From contig JAUWIQ010000180.1 in assembly GCA_030605285.1 (NCBI GenBank), positions 1 through 5,275 of the forward strand: 5,275 bases of DNA, written 5' to 3'. Numbering within the stretch: position 1 is the first letter of the stretch; each line of letters begins with the position of its first letter. Source of the DNA: Planctomycetota bacterium. Its GTDB lineage: Bacteria > Planctomycetota > Planctomycetia > Pirellulales > UBA7805. This document shows positions 1 through 5,189 of this stretch, piece by piece. Below the pieces are notes generated by a model that was given only the letters and a program-made list of their open reading frames with translations, ran no database searches and was not told where the DNA came from. The position numbers were made by a program, and so were the translations under genes.

Positions 1-323
1 CGATTCAGGCTGGCCGGGTTAAAAACTGGACTAAAATCTGTTTTCGGATCGGGTTTGGGCTCCGGCCGTGGTGCGACCGGCTGAGGTTTCGACTTGGGCT
101 TTGAAGTCGGTTCTGGTCGGGAGAATTCCTCACCCTCAACGTCGACCTGTTGAGGCCTTTTCTGTTTGGCAACCTTGGGTGCCTTTTGGGTACTGACGAA
201 ATAGACACCGGCGGCAAGGGCAAGGAATCCGATCCCCACAAACAGAATAATGGCAACCGTGGGATCGCGTTTCTTTTTACGCGAGGGCCGTCTTTTGACC
301 GCAGGTTGTCTTCGCTTGGCCAT
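1..323 (-). CDS. N-terminal part of a single-pass membrane-anchored protein (partial, runs off left edge)
   Basis: The reading frame opens at ATG 321-323 on the minus strand and stays open for 107 codons to the window edge, so only the N-terminus is visible. A Shine-Dalgarno GGAG sits at 330-333, six bases before the ATG, and supports this start. Residues 1-20 are very basic (KRRQPAVKRRPSRKKKRD). Residues 22-43 form one hydrophobic segment (VAIILFVGIGFLALAAGVYF), followed by a Lys/Pro-rich linker at about 45-96 with EP, KP and PKPDPK repeats. The basic cytoplasmic tail before the membrane segment suggests the C-terminal part lies outside the cytoplasm, with the linker as spacer to a domain beyond the window. 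The domain, and so the function, cannot be named. The gene is separated by 228 bases from the upstream three-gene run and probably has its own promoter. Confidence 0.75.
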   Translation of the reverse strand, partial: MAKRRQPAVKRRPSRKKKRDPTVAIILFVGIGFLALAAGVYFVSTQKAPKVAKQKRPQQVDVEGEEFSRPEPTSKPKSKPQPVAPRPEPKPDPKTDFSPVFNPASLN

Positions 324-329
324 CGGCTT

Positions 330-333
330 CTCC
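330..333 (-). promoter_or_regulatory. Shine-Dalgarno site of the left-edge membrane protein gene
   Basis: GGAG on the minus strand, six bases upstream of ATG 321-323. It is one of the few clear ribosome binding sites in the window and decides the start of this partial gene. Confidence 0.55.
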
Positions 334-424
334 GTCCCAATTGTTCGATTGTTGTACGGGTGATTTCCCTCGGGTAACTCGGCTGCAGAGAACTGCGGAT
401 TAACGAGATAGGGGCCGCCAAACC

Positions 425-453
425 ATTACCAAACATCATGGACTGGTTGGCAA
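425..453 (-). promoter_or_regulatory. Candidate sigma-70-type promoter for the left-edge gene
   Basis: On the minus strand TTGCCA (448-453, 5 of 6 matches to TTGACA) is followed after exactly 17 bases by GGTAAT (425-430, 4 of 6 matches to TATAAT). Transcription would begin near 418 and leave a leader of about 95 bases before the ATG at 323. This rests on a consensus match only. Confidence 0.3.
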
Positions 454-460
454 TCTAACA

Positions 461-499
461 GCTACCGTAGCCCACGCTCCAGAGGGGTCTCTCCGTGGG
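461..499 (-). terminator. Stem-loop pair downstream of the three-gene run; possible terminator without a U-tract
   Basis: On the minus strand CCCACG (494-499) pairs perfectly with CGTGGG (471-476). Inside it AGAG (489-492) pairs with CTCT (481-484) around a four-base loop, with an unpaired base on one side and four on the other. A second small hairpin, GCTA-CGG-TAGC, follows at 461-471, sharing base 471. The structure begins 53 bases after the stop codon at 552 and just before the candidate promoter of the next gene. That is the expected place for a 3' end, but there is no run of U residues, so intrinsic termination is uncertain. It could instead be a 3' stabilising structure. Confidence 0.3.
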
Positions 500-551
500 G
501 TGCCGCATCGATCGGATAGCGATTACATCAAAAGGGGCCAAGCATCTAAAT

Positions 552-941
552 TTACGCCTCTCCGTCACGGTCAATTTCCGCTTGCCGACTGAGGGTGGCG
601 CGCACAAAAAAGTAAAAAATGAAGTAGAAGGCAGATCCAAAGATCAGGGCAAAGACTACGAGCATAGAAAAGTTTTCCGAGAATAATACCCGCAGTGGAG
701 GATCGAGGCTTTTAGGAATATTGCGCTGCACGGGACCCTTGCCAGTCGACTGCCTTTCCGCTTCGTGGCGCCACTGTTGCCAATCGGCTTGGGTGCTGGC
801 AGAGTGATTGTCATCCAATTGCTTGTGACGCAGGGCAATCATTCCACAAAGAATGGCGGCCATCGTAATCAGGTAACCGACGAACCATCCAAGTTGGGAC
901 AATCGGCCAAGCAGGCGGGATTTTCTATTGTAGCCACGCAC
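552..941 (-). CDS. Small protein with two predicted membrane segments, function unknown
   Basis: 129 residues, starting at GTG 939-941 and ending in TAA at 552-554. The frame shows no ATG between the preceding stop and residue 27, and ATG 27 would cut into the first membrane segment, so GTG is preferred. Hydrophobic segments lie at about 17-36 (GWFVGYLITMAAILCGMIAL) and 91-113 (FSMLVVFALIFGSAFYFIFY). Between them is a hydrophilic loop of about 55 residues rich in Gln, Trp and charged residues, and the last 16 residues are charged. The basic N-terminus (RGYNRKSRLLGR) suggests both ends are cytoplasmic and the loop is outside. It starts 12 bases after the rdgB stop codon, so it is very likely co-transcribed with rdgB and the secreted SPOR-like protein. 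I do not recognise the family. No catalytic motif is visible. Confidence 0.7.
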   Translation of the reverse strand: MRGYNRKSRLLGRLSQLGWFVGYLITMAAILCGMIALRHKQLDDNHSASTQADWQQWRHEAERQSTGKGPVQRNIPKSLDPPLRVLFSENFSMLVVFALIFGSAFYFIFYFFVRATLSRQAEIDRDGEA

Positions 942-953
942 AGATTCTATGTA

Positions 954-1565
954 CTAATCACTCAGCAAGTTATGGAGTTGGGGTAGCAATAAGGCAATCG
1001 CACGAGCTCGATGACTGAGGACGGCCTTGATGGCAGGGCCGAGTTCACCAAAGGTGCGATGGTACTCGACGACCTCAAACAGCGGGTCGTAGCCAAACCC
1101 GTGGTTACCAGCTTCTTCGTAGCGGATGCGGCCACGACAGTGGGCTTCGCTCTCGGCATGAATATTTCCCAGGGGATCGGATAAGGCCATGTGGCAAGTG
1201 TAGTGTGCGGTCCGTTGCTCAAGGGGCAAACTTCCCAGTTTGTCGAGCAGTAATTGATTGTTTTCGGGATCGGTCGCGTCCGGACCGGCAAACCGTGCGG
1301 AGTAGATGCCGGGAGCCCCCTGCAACGCGTCGACACAAATGCCACTATCTTCCCCAAGAACCCATTGGCCGAGGTGGTCTGCCTGGGCAGTCGCTTTTTT
1401 CCCTGCATTGGCGGCAAAAGAGTCGCCGTCTTCGCTGACATCCAGAGCATCAGGGTAGTGGGCGAGTGTCTGAACCGCGATCCCCAGAGGCGCGAGCAGG
1501 TGGGAGAGCTCGCCACCCTTCTTGGGGTTCTTTGTACCTAAAATAAGTAGCGAGAGGGGAGTCAT
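954..1565 (-). CDS. rdgB: XTP/dITP pyrophosphatase, RdgB/HAM1 family
   Basis: 203 residues, normal for the family (about 190-210), with ATG start 1563-1565 and TAG stop. Family members hydrolyse non-canonical purine triphosphates (dITP, XTP, ITP) to the monophosphate and pyrophosphate in the cytoplasm and keep deaminated bases out of DNA and RNA. Visible signatures in order: the substrate loop GTKNPKKGGE (10-19, usual form TxNxxKxxE); SEDGDSFAANAGKKA (44-58, usual ExGxTFxENAxxKA); the active-site stretch GEDSGICVDALQGAPGIYSARFAG (71-94, in two blocks around the DSG motif), where Glu72 replaces the first Asp of the common DDSG; HGFGYDPLF (155-163); and K180 with SHRARA (184-189). The family's usual KN before the SHR motif is KA here. 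The gene starts 8 bases after the stop codon of the secreted SPOR-like protein, so the two are almost certainly one transcript. The start is preceded only by a weak purine run (GAAGA). Confidence 0.95.
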   Translation of the reverse strand: MTPLSLLILGTKNPKKGGELSHLLAPLGIAVQTLAHYPDALDVSEDGDSFAANAGKKATAQADHLGQWVLGEDSGICVDALQGAPGIYSARFAGPDATDPENNQLLLDKLGSLPLEQRTAHYTCHMALSDPLGNIHAESEAHCRGRIRYEEAGNHGFGYDPLFEVVEYHRTFGELGPAIKAVLSHRARAIALLLPQLHNLLSD

Positions 1566-1573
1566 TCTTCGGT

Positions 1574-2725
1574 TCAGCGGACACTGAGAGTGCGCCGGGA
1601 GAAATCACTACTTACGGATCGCTTGGGTACGGGAATCAGCGTGGGATGAACGTCGAATGGAATGCCTAGCAACTGTTCTGGGACGATACCGGCTTGTACC
1701 CCGGTTTGCTTCTGGCCTCTTGGCACTTGGGGGGCCTTTTGTTTCGCGCCAAAACGATAAATCAGTTCCCGCACTTGGGGTTCATACACCAACGTTCCGC
1801 CCGGCGATTTATCTGGCGCGTTGTTGAAAGCTCCCACGGTCACAATGCTACTCCTGCGATCGTGGAATTGATAAGCCTCGTAGCCCTTGGCTCGCAGAGC
1901 CACTGAGAGCCGATGTGCTTTGAGGGCCCCTTCCTCCAGGCGACTCGATTTGAAGTCGCTTTTTTCAATCTCTTTAATGTGAGCAGGATTGATCGCTACC
2001 AGACCGCTGAAGGTTGCCACTTTGACCGTGTACTTTTCCGAACATTCAAGCAGGCTGTGTTTTACACCTTTGTTTAACTTTGCGACAAAATGATCGATGC
2101 CTTGGGGGTGGAAATATTCGTCTGGTAGTAGTGGATTCGTCGTGATGAAGGCGAGCCTCATAGGCCCAGACGAATCCTTGGACTTACGATTTTTCCCAAG
2201 TAAATCGCGATGGAAATTTCGCAGCTCGGCAAAAGTCCGGCTGGTTTTATCCGCTTCTGAATCGAGTGATTCAAGCGTGAGTGATTTGATCCGTTTCAGG
2301 TCACGTTGTGCGCGGGGGTCATCCACAGAGGAATAGTTTCCAACAAGCACCCCCACTTCACGGATCTCGTCGTTCTGCTGGTGACGCATACGACGCGGTT
2401 TGCCAAATTTATCAACACCTCGTCCCACAAAAGCCTGAGAATAGTCATAGGTTTCCAGATGCGTGTAGGCTTCTAATTGGTGGTGCTTCCGCAGTTCATA
2501 GACCAGTTGTTGGGCTTCTTTTTGAGCATTGGGCCCGCGGTATGTCATGGCCATAATCATCCAGGGCCCCTGCTCCTTAGAAAGTCGGTATGCCTCATCG
2601 GGCTGGGCAGCGACTCGTTGGGGGTTTGCAAAATCCAGCCAAGGTGGAACTGCGTTGGCCAAGGAACTGAAAAATCCTGCGGAAAGTATGAAAATCAGCA
2701 CGGCAATGGAGCGAGAGAGTTTCAT
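1574..2725 (-). CDS. Secreted protein with two SPOR-like modules, otherwise uncharacterised
   Basis: 383 residues from ATG 2723-2725 to TGA 1574-1576. The frame is open further upstream to 2983, but this ATG begins a textbook signal peptide: MKLSR, hydrophobic core 7-20, then SSLANA with likely signal peptidase I cleavage after Ala25. The mature protein would lie outside the cytoplasm. Residues 54-90 (PWMIMAMTY, then AQQLVYELRKHHQLEAYTHL) and 124-147 (VGVLVGNYSSVDDPRAQRDL) resemble a SPOR fold split by a basic insertion. Residues 230-302 show a clearer copy: YTVKVATFSG, LRAKGYEAYQFHD (277-289) and SSIVTVGAFNN (292-302). SPOR domains bind glycan strands of peptidoglycan in well studied proteins; applying this here is an inference from pattern, not a search result. 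The middle (165-225) and the Pro/basic C-terminus (330-383) match nothing I know. It is first in the run with rdgB. No clear Shine-Dalgarno sequence is seen. Confidence 0.8.
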   Translation of the reverse strand: MKLSRSIAVLIFILSAGFFSSLANAVPPWLDFANPQRVAAQPDEAYRLSKEQGPWMIMAMTYRGPNAQKEAQQLVYELRKHHQLEAYTHLETYDYSQAFVGRGVDKFGKPRRMRHQQNDEIREVGVLVGNYSSVDDPRAQRDLKRIKSLTLESLDSEADKTSRTFAELRNFHRDLLGKNRKSKDSSGPMRLAFITTNPLLPDEYFHPQGIDHFVAKLNKGVKHSLLECSEKYTVKVATFSGLVAINPAHIKEIEKSDFKSSRLEEGALKAHRLSVALRAKGYEAYQFHDRRSSIVTVGAFNNAPDKSPGGTLVYEPQVRELIYRFGAKQKAPQVPRGQKQTGVQAGIVPEQLLGIPFDVHPTLIPVPKRSVSSDFSRRTLSVR

Positions 2726-2801
2726 ACAAGCGGGGATTAGATTTTTGTAAATGGCAAGTTGGCCGTGCAGAAATTTGGAAAATCCACTGCTGCAGGAAAC
2801 A

Positions 2802-2826
2802 GCACCGGTCCCGCCTGCGGGAGTGC
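2802..2826 (-). other. Stem-loop in the presumed leader of the SPOR-like/rdgB transcript
   Basis: GCAC (2802-2805) pairs with GTGC (2823-2826), and TCCCGC (2809-2814) pairs with GCGGGA (2817-2822), with a three-base bulge (CGG, 2806-2808) on one side. The inner arms are separated by only two bases, so the last pair would probably open into a four-base loop. It lies 77-101 bases upstream of the ATG at 2725. It could be a leader RNA element, the remains of a terminator, or chance in GC-rich DNA. No riboswitch class is recognised. Confidence 0.3.
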
Positions 2827-3006
2827 CCCGGAGGAAGGGGTCGGAGTCTAACAGACGGGTGCTACTGCGGGTAGGTCTTTTTGGTGCTGAAAAATGGCGC
2901 TCAACGGATTGCGTCGATCTGAGTGATAGCATGCTGACAGAGCAGGGTCTTGTTGCGGATCCTCTGGCACGGTTAGGCCTCACTTCCGGACCCTTTGAAG
3001 CGGGCC

Positions 3007-3049
3007 GAGCAGATTGCTCTGTGGTTGGAGGGTTTTCCCCTCGCGGGGA
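3007..3049 (-). terminator. Two hairpins just downstream of tRNA-Ala; possible 3' end signal
   Basis: Reading leftward from the tRNA, a hairpin at 3036-3049 (TCCCC, tetraloop GCGA, GGGGA) begins 16 bases after the discriminator base. A second follows at 3007-3019 (GAGCA, three-base loop, TGCTC). The GCGA loop is a GNRA tetraloop, which makes the first hairpin unusually stable. Only AAAACC follows on the RNA strand, so it is not a classical intrinsic terminator. It may block 3' exonucleases or assist termination. Confidence 0.3.
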
Positions 3050-3065
3050 GCCGCATTAGAAGAAG

Positions 3066-3138
3066 TGGAGGATAGCGGGCTCGAACCGCTGACCTTCTGG
3101 CTGCCAGCCAGACGCTCTCCCAACTGAGCTAATCCCCC
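3066..3138 (-). tRNA. tRNA-Ala, anticodon GGC
   Basis: The 73-base cloverleaf folds fully. The acceptor stem is GGGGGAT with ATCCTCC, the D arm GCTC/GAGC has the AGTTGGGA loop, the anticodon stem TCTGG/CCAGA carries loop CTGGCAG, the variable loop is AGGTC, and the T arm AGCGG/CCGCT has loop TTCGAGC. The anticodon is GGC, which reads GCC and GCU as alanine. The acceptor stem contains the G3:U70 wobble pair, the universal identity element recognised by alanyl-tRNA synthetase, so anticodon and identity agree. The discriminator is A73. CCA is not encoded (CTT follows), so it must be added by tRNA nucleotidyltransferase. It is the only tRNA in the window and is divergent from the flippase-like gene at 3231. 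Confidence 0.97.
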
Positions 3139-3189
3139 AGGGGTGTTTCCTGTGCGAGTGGCTTGCGTAAAAGCCAACCGACGCTGCCA

Positions 3190-3218
3190 TTGCGAAAGCA
3201 CAGTAAAAACCTTATCAC
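3190..3218 (+). promoter_or_regulatory. Weak candidate promoter for the flippase-like gene
   Basis: TTGCGA (3190-3195, 4 of 6) and TATCAC (3213-3218, 4 of 6) are 17 bases apart. Transcription would start near 3225. That is almost leaderless for the GTG at 3231 but gives a leader of about 90 bases for the alternative GTG at 3315. This rests on a consensus match only. Confidence 0.2.
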
Positions 3219-3230
3219 CGTGACGGCAGG

Positions 3231-4337
3231 GTGTCAACGGAGAGCCGCAGACTTTCGCGCCGCAGGCGAGGGTCGCACCGCAGGCTGGTTCCCTACCGCA
3301 GTCGTCTGGAACGAGTGGATAAGACTCTCTTGAAACGTCAGTTGTTCAATGTTGTCAAGGTGGCCGTCTCGCTGGGCATCCTTACGTATTTGGTGCTCCA
3401 TACCTTCCACAAGTATCCCGAATCGTTTCACCAACTCCAAAGTGAACCGAAGAACTGGTTGCTGTTGATTGCCGCCTGGCTGATCCTAAGTGCAGCGGTG
3501 ATGACCACTTTTTTTCGCTGGTATCTGTTGGTGCGGGTGCTTGCACTACCTTTCTCCCTGCGAGATGCCTTTCGGTTGGGTTTTGTGGGCTACTTTTTCA
3601 ACCTGATTTCTCTTGGGATAGTCGGTGGCGATCTGTTTAAGGCGATGTTTCTTGCCCGCGAGCAGCCGGGCCATCGTACCGAGGCGGTGGCCACCGTGGT
3701 CGTCGATCGGGTGGTGGGGGTTTACGGACTGTTGTTGGTTGCCAGTGCCGCGATCGCCTTTTCAGATGTGTCGAAGTTGAGCGACAATGTTTCCAAGCTA
3801 TGCGAAGGGACACTTGCGATCACGGCGTTTGCGACCGTCGTGTTGCTGCTGCTGCTGATGGGTTTTGGCACCCAGGGCAAACTGGTCGGGCGCTTGTGCC
3901 AAGTGCGCCACATCGGCCCGTTCTTGGAGCGACTTGTGGTAACAGCGCGGACCTATCGTCTCCAAAAGCGTGTGCTTGCGCAAGCCCTCTTATTGACCTT
4001 GGGTGTCCATTGCCTGGGGGCGGTCGCCTTCTACTTGATTGCCGAGGGCTTGCCCGGTGAGGGGCCAAACCTTGCGACCCATTTTTTTATTGTCCCGCTG
4101 GGAATGGTCGCTGGCGCAATCCCCCTACCAATGGCTGCCTTAGGAGCGTTTGAAGGCGTACTGCAATTTCTTTACCTACAAACTGGCGGAGGTGTGGCCA
4201 AGGGGCTTGTGGTTGCTCTGGTCTACCGGTTCATCACGCTTCTCGTGGCCACCGTGGGCATTGTGTTCTACGTCCGCACGCGGCGGGATCTGAAGCAGGT
4301 ACTGGAAGAGTCCCGCAGATTGCGCGAAGGCAAGTGA
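3231..4337 (+). CDS. Flippase-like integral membrane protein (lysylphosphatidylglycerol synthase TM-region family, UPF0104)
   Basis: 368 residues, GTG start, TGA stop at 4335-4337. It is all membrane domain, with hydrophobic segments near 41-58, 75-94, 116-133, 151-167, 186-203, 240-261, 273-297 and 326-348. Family signatures are RWYLLVRVLALPFSLRDAFR (96-115), GYFFNLISLGIVGGDLFKA (120-138), AVATVVVDRVVGVYG (142-156) and the late PLPMAALGAFEG block (288-299). In MprF this domain translocates aminoacylated phosphatidylglycerol, but the C-terminal aminoacyl-transferase domain is absent here. The substrate is unknown; members of the wider family act on lipids or lipid-linked sugars. The first 28 residues are very Arg-rich, and GTG 3315 (preceded by GGA at 3308-3310) or TTG 3330 are plausible later starts that keep all membrane segments. 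The gene is divergent from tRNA-Ala and convergent with tsaB, so it is probably monocistronic. Confidence 0.88.
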   Translation: MSTESRRLSRRRRGSHRRLVPYRSRLERVDKTLLKRQLFNVVKVAVSLGILTYLVLHTFHKYPESFHQLQSEPKNWLLLIAAWLILSAAVMTTFFRWYLLVRVLALPFSLRDAFRLGFVGYFFNLISLGIVGGDLFKAMFLAREQPGHRTEAVATVVVDRVVGVYGLLLVASAAIAFSDVSKLSDNVSKLCEGTLAITAFATVVLLLLLMGFGTQGKLVGRLCQVRHIGPFLERLVVTARTYRLQKRVLAQALLLTLGVHCLGAVAFYLIAEGLPGEGPNLATHFFIVPLGMVAGAIPLPMAALGAFEGVLQFLYLQTGGGVAKGLVVALVYRFITLLVATVGIVFYVRTRRDLKQVLEESRRLREGK

Positions 4338-5036
4338 TCAGGATTTTCCATCCGCCTCCCCCTGACATTCCGCAGCCAGCTTCTCTTCGGCTGCGCTCAG
4401 GCGATAGTAATCGGGCACAAATTGCCAGAGATCATCGCGGGCGCCCGCGCGGAATTTTACCAGCGCAAGCTGGCCCACCGCGTGGGCCCAGGGCATCCAG
4501 AACTCCTCGGCCACGGTCTCCACGTAGTCGGGCAGCCGATCTGCAAGTTTTTCGATTAGCGGACTGACAATGCGGTCTCCCGACTGAAGTTGTCTCAGCC
4601 AATCGCCAAGTCTCAAAATGCGGGTGGGTTTGATTTCCTCAGGCAGCTCTTCCGTGAGAGAAAATTTTGCCGCGTAAAGTTCTCCCCGCTGCGCGTCCAT
4701 CACACACCATACGGGCGTTGTTCCTCCGGCGGCAACAGCGAGGGCCGCGAGCGAACCCACCCCCAAGACCGTCGCATCGACCGCATAAGCAAACGTCTTC
4801 GCGGTGACGATGCCCCCACGCAATCCCGTAAAGGAACCGGGACCTCGGGCTACTGCTACGAGATCCACCTGTTGCGGTCTCCACCCGTGGCCGTTGAGTA
4901 ACTGTTGGATGCAGGCGGCCAGCGATTGCCCGCTGCGGGTATCTGCGGGGAGTTTTTGTTCGGCCACACAGTCACACGCCTGCAATAGCGCGACCGAACC
5001 GGTTCTTCCTGTAGTTTCTATGGCGAGTATTTTCAT
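4338..5036 (-). CDS. tsaB: TsaB, tRNA threonylcarbamoyladenosine (t6A37) biosynthesis protein
   Basis: 232 residues, a usual length for TsaB (about 220-240). TsaB is a catalytically inactive paralogue of TsaD in the ASKHA fold. It holds TsaD, with TsaE, in the complex that transfers threonylcarbamoyl from the TsaC product to A37 of ANN-decoding tRNAs in the cytoplasm. Signatures: MKILAIETTGRTGSVAL (1-17); VARGPGSFTGLRGG (62-75) followed by VTAKTFAYA (77-85); VMDAQRGELYAA (112-123); and the terminal PDYYRLSAAEEK (208-219). The frame is open to an ATG at 5096, but the added 20 residues (CYALKLITIPF region) lack family similarity, while ATG 5034-5036 gives the canonical N-terminus. No Shine-Dalgarno sequence is evident. 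Its stop codon directly abuts that of the flippase-like gene. tsaD, tsaE and rimI are not in the window. Confidence 0.93.
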   Translation of the reverse strand: MKILAIETTGRTGSVALLQACDCVAEQKLPADTRSGQSLAACIQQLLNGHGWRPQQVDLVAVARGPGSFTGLRGGIVTAKTFAYAVDATVLGVGSLAALAVAAGGTTPVWCVMDAQRGELYAAKFSLTEELPEEIKPTRILRLGDWLRQLQSGDRIVSPLIEKLADRLPDYVETVAEEFWMPWAHAVGQLALVKFRAGARDDLWQFVPDYYRLSAAEEKLAAECQGEADGKS

Positions 5037-5123
5037 GTCATGGGATGATGGAAATGGGATCGTAATAAGTTTTAAAGCGTAGCAGCCAATGTACAAATGG
5101 CCGATTTGCCAACGAAGTTTCCA

Positions 5124-5132
5124 TTTATAACA
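5124..5132 (-). promoter_or_regulatory. Extended -10-like element upstream of tsaB (proximal copy)
   Basis: The minus strand reads TGTTATAAA, matching the extended -10 form TGnTATAAT at all but the last position. The hexamer is 5124-5129. No good -35 box lies 17 bases upstream (CGCCAG), which is tolerated by extended -10 promoters. Transcription would begin near 5117 and give an 80-base leader to tsaB. The same element recurs in the second repeat copy. Confidence 0.35.
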
Positions 5133-5180
5133 ATCAGATCTGGCTGCTGGCGAGGCATTGCCGGCTGGCCCCAGTTTCCA

Positions 5181-5189
5181 TTTATAACA
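5181..5189 (-). promoter_or_regulatory. Extended -10-like element upstream of tsaB (distal copy)
   Basis: This is identical to the proximal element, displaced by exactly one 57-base repeat unit, with hexamer 5181-5186. If both copies are active, tsaB would have two start sites 57 bases apart. Confidence 0.3.

Larger units (their letters stand above)
2726..3065. other. Non-coding stretch between the three-gene run and tRNA-Ala
   Basis: This 340-base spacer should hold the promoter of the run starting at 2725 and the 3' end of the tRNA transcript, both reading leftward. I see three short stem-loops (2802-2826, 3007-3019, 3036-3049) but no convincing -35/-10 pair and no U-tract terminator. A minus-strand frame stays open from 2983 into the secreted protein gene, but its translation is Arg/Ser-rich and lacks any domain. 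I read it as leader sequence rather than protein. Confidence 0.5.

Noticed and set aside
5..439. Longer minus-strand open frame (144 codons) at the left edge
   Set aside because: Its translation is Arg/Ser/Pro-rich without hydrophobic or domain pattern. The overlapping frame from ATG 323 has a Shine-Dalgarno site, a membrane segment and a coherent linker.
954..1565. Glu72 in place of the first Asp of the DDSG motif of RdgB, considered as loss of activity
   Set aside because: An EDSG form fits bacterial members as I know them, and the other signature residues are present, so no inactivation is inferred.
2726..2983. Upstream extension of the SPOR-like protein by 86 codons
   Set aside because: It would bury a clear signal peptide, its composition is Arg/Ser/Thr-rich, and it crosses strong hairpins. 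Start at 2725 preferred.
3066..3138. tRNA-Ala as a possible integration site for a mobile element
   Set aside because: No integrase and no duplicated tRNA 3' end are found in the window.
3159..3176. Inverted repeat TGGCT/AGCCA between the tRNA and the flippase-like gene, considered as an operator
   Set aside because: Only five base pairs with an eight-base loop, no palindromic operator pattern, and no regulator gene nearby.
2980..3237. Minus-strand open frame of 85 codons across the tRNA
   Set aside because: It is the translated tRNA-Ala gene plus flanks; peptides such as GGLAQLGERLAG are a familiar artefact of tRNA genes.
3840..3858. CTG triplet run (about five units) in the flippase-like gene
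   Set aside because: It encodes a Leu stretch inside a membrane segment and is too short to suggest a functional microsatellite.
5037..5096. Upstream 20-codon extension of tsaB
   Set aside because: The canonical TsaB N-terminus MKILAIETT begins at 5036 and the extension shows no family similarity.
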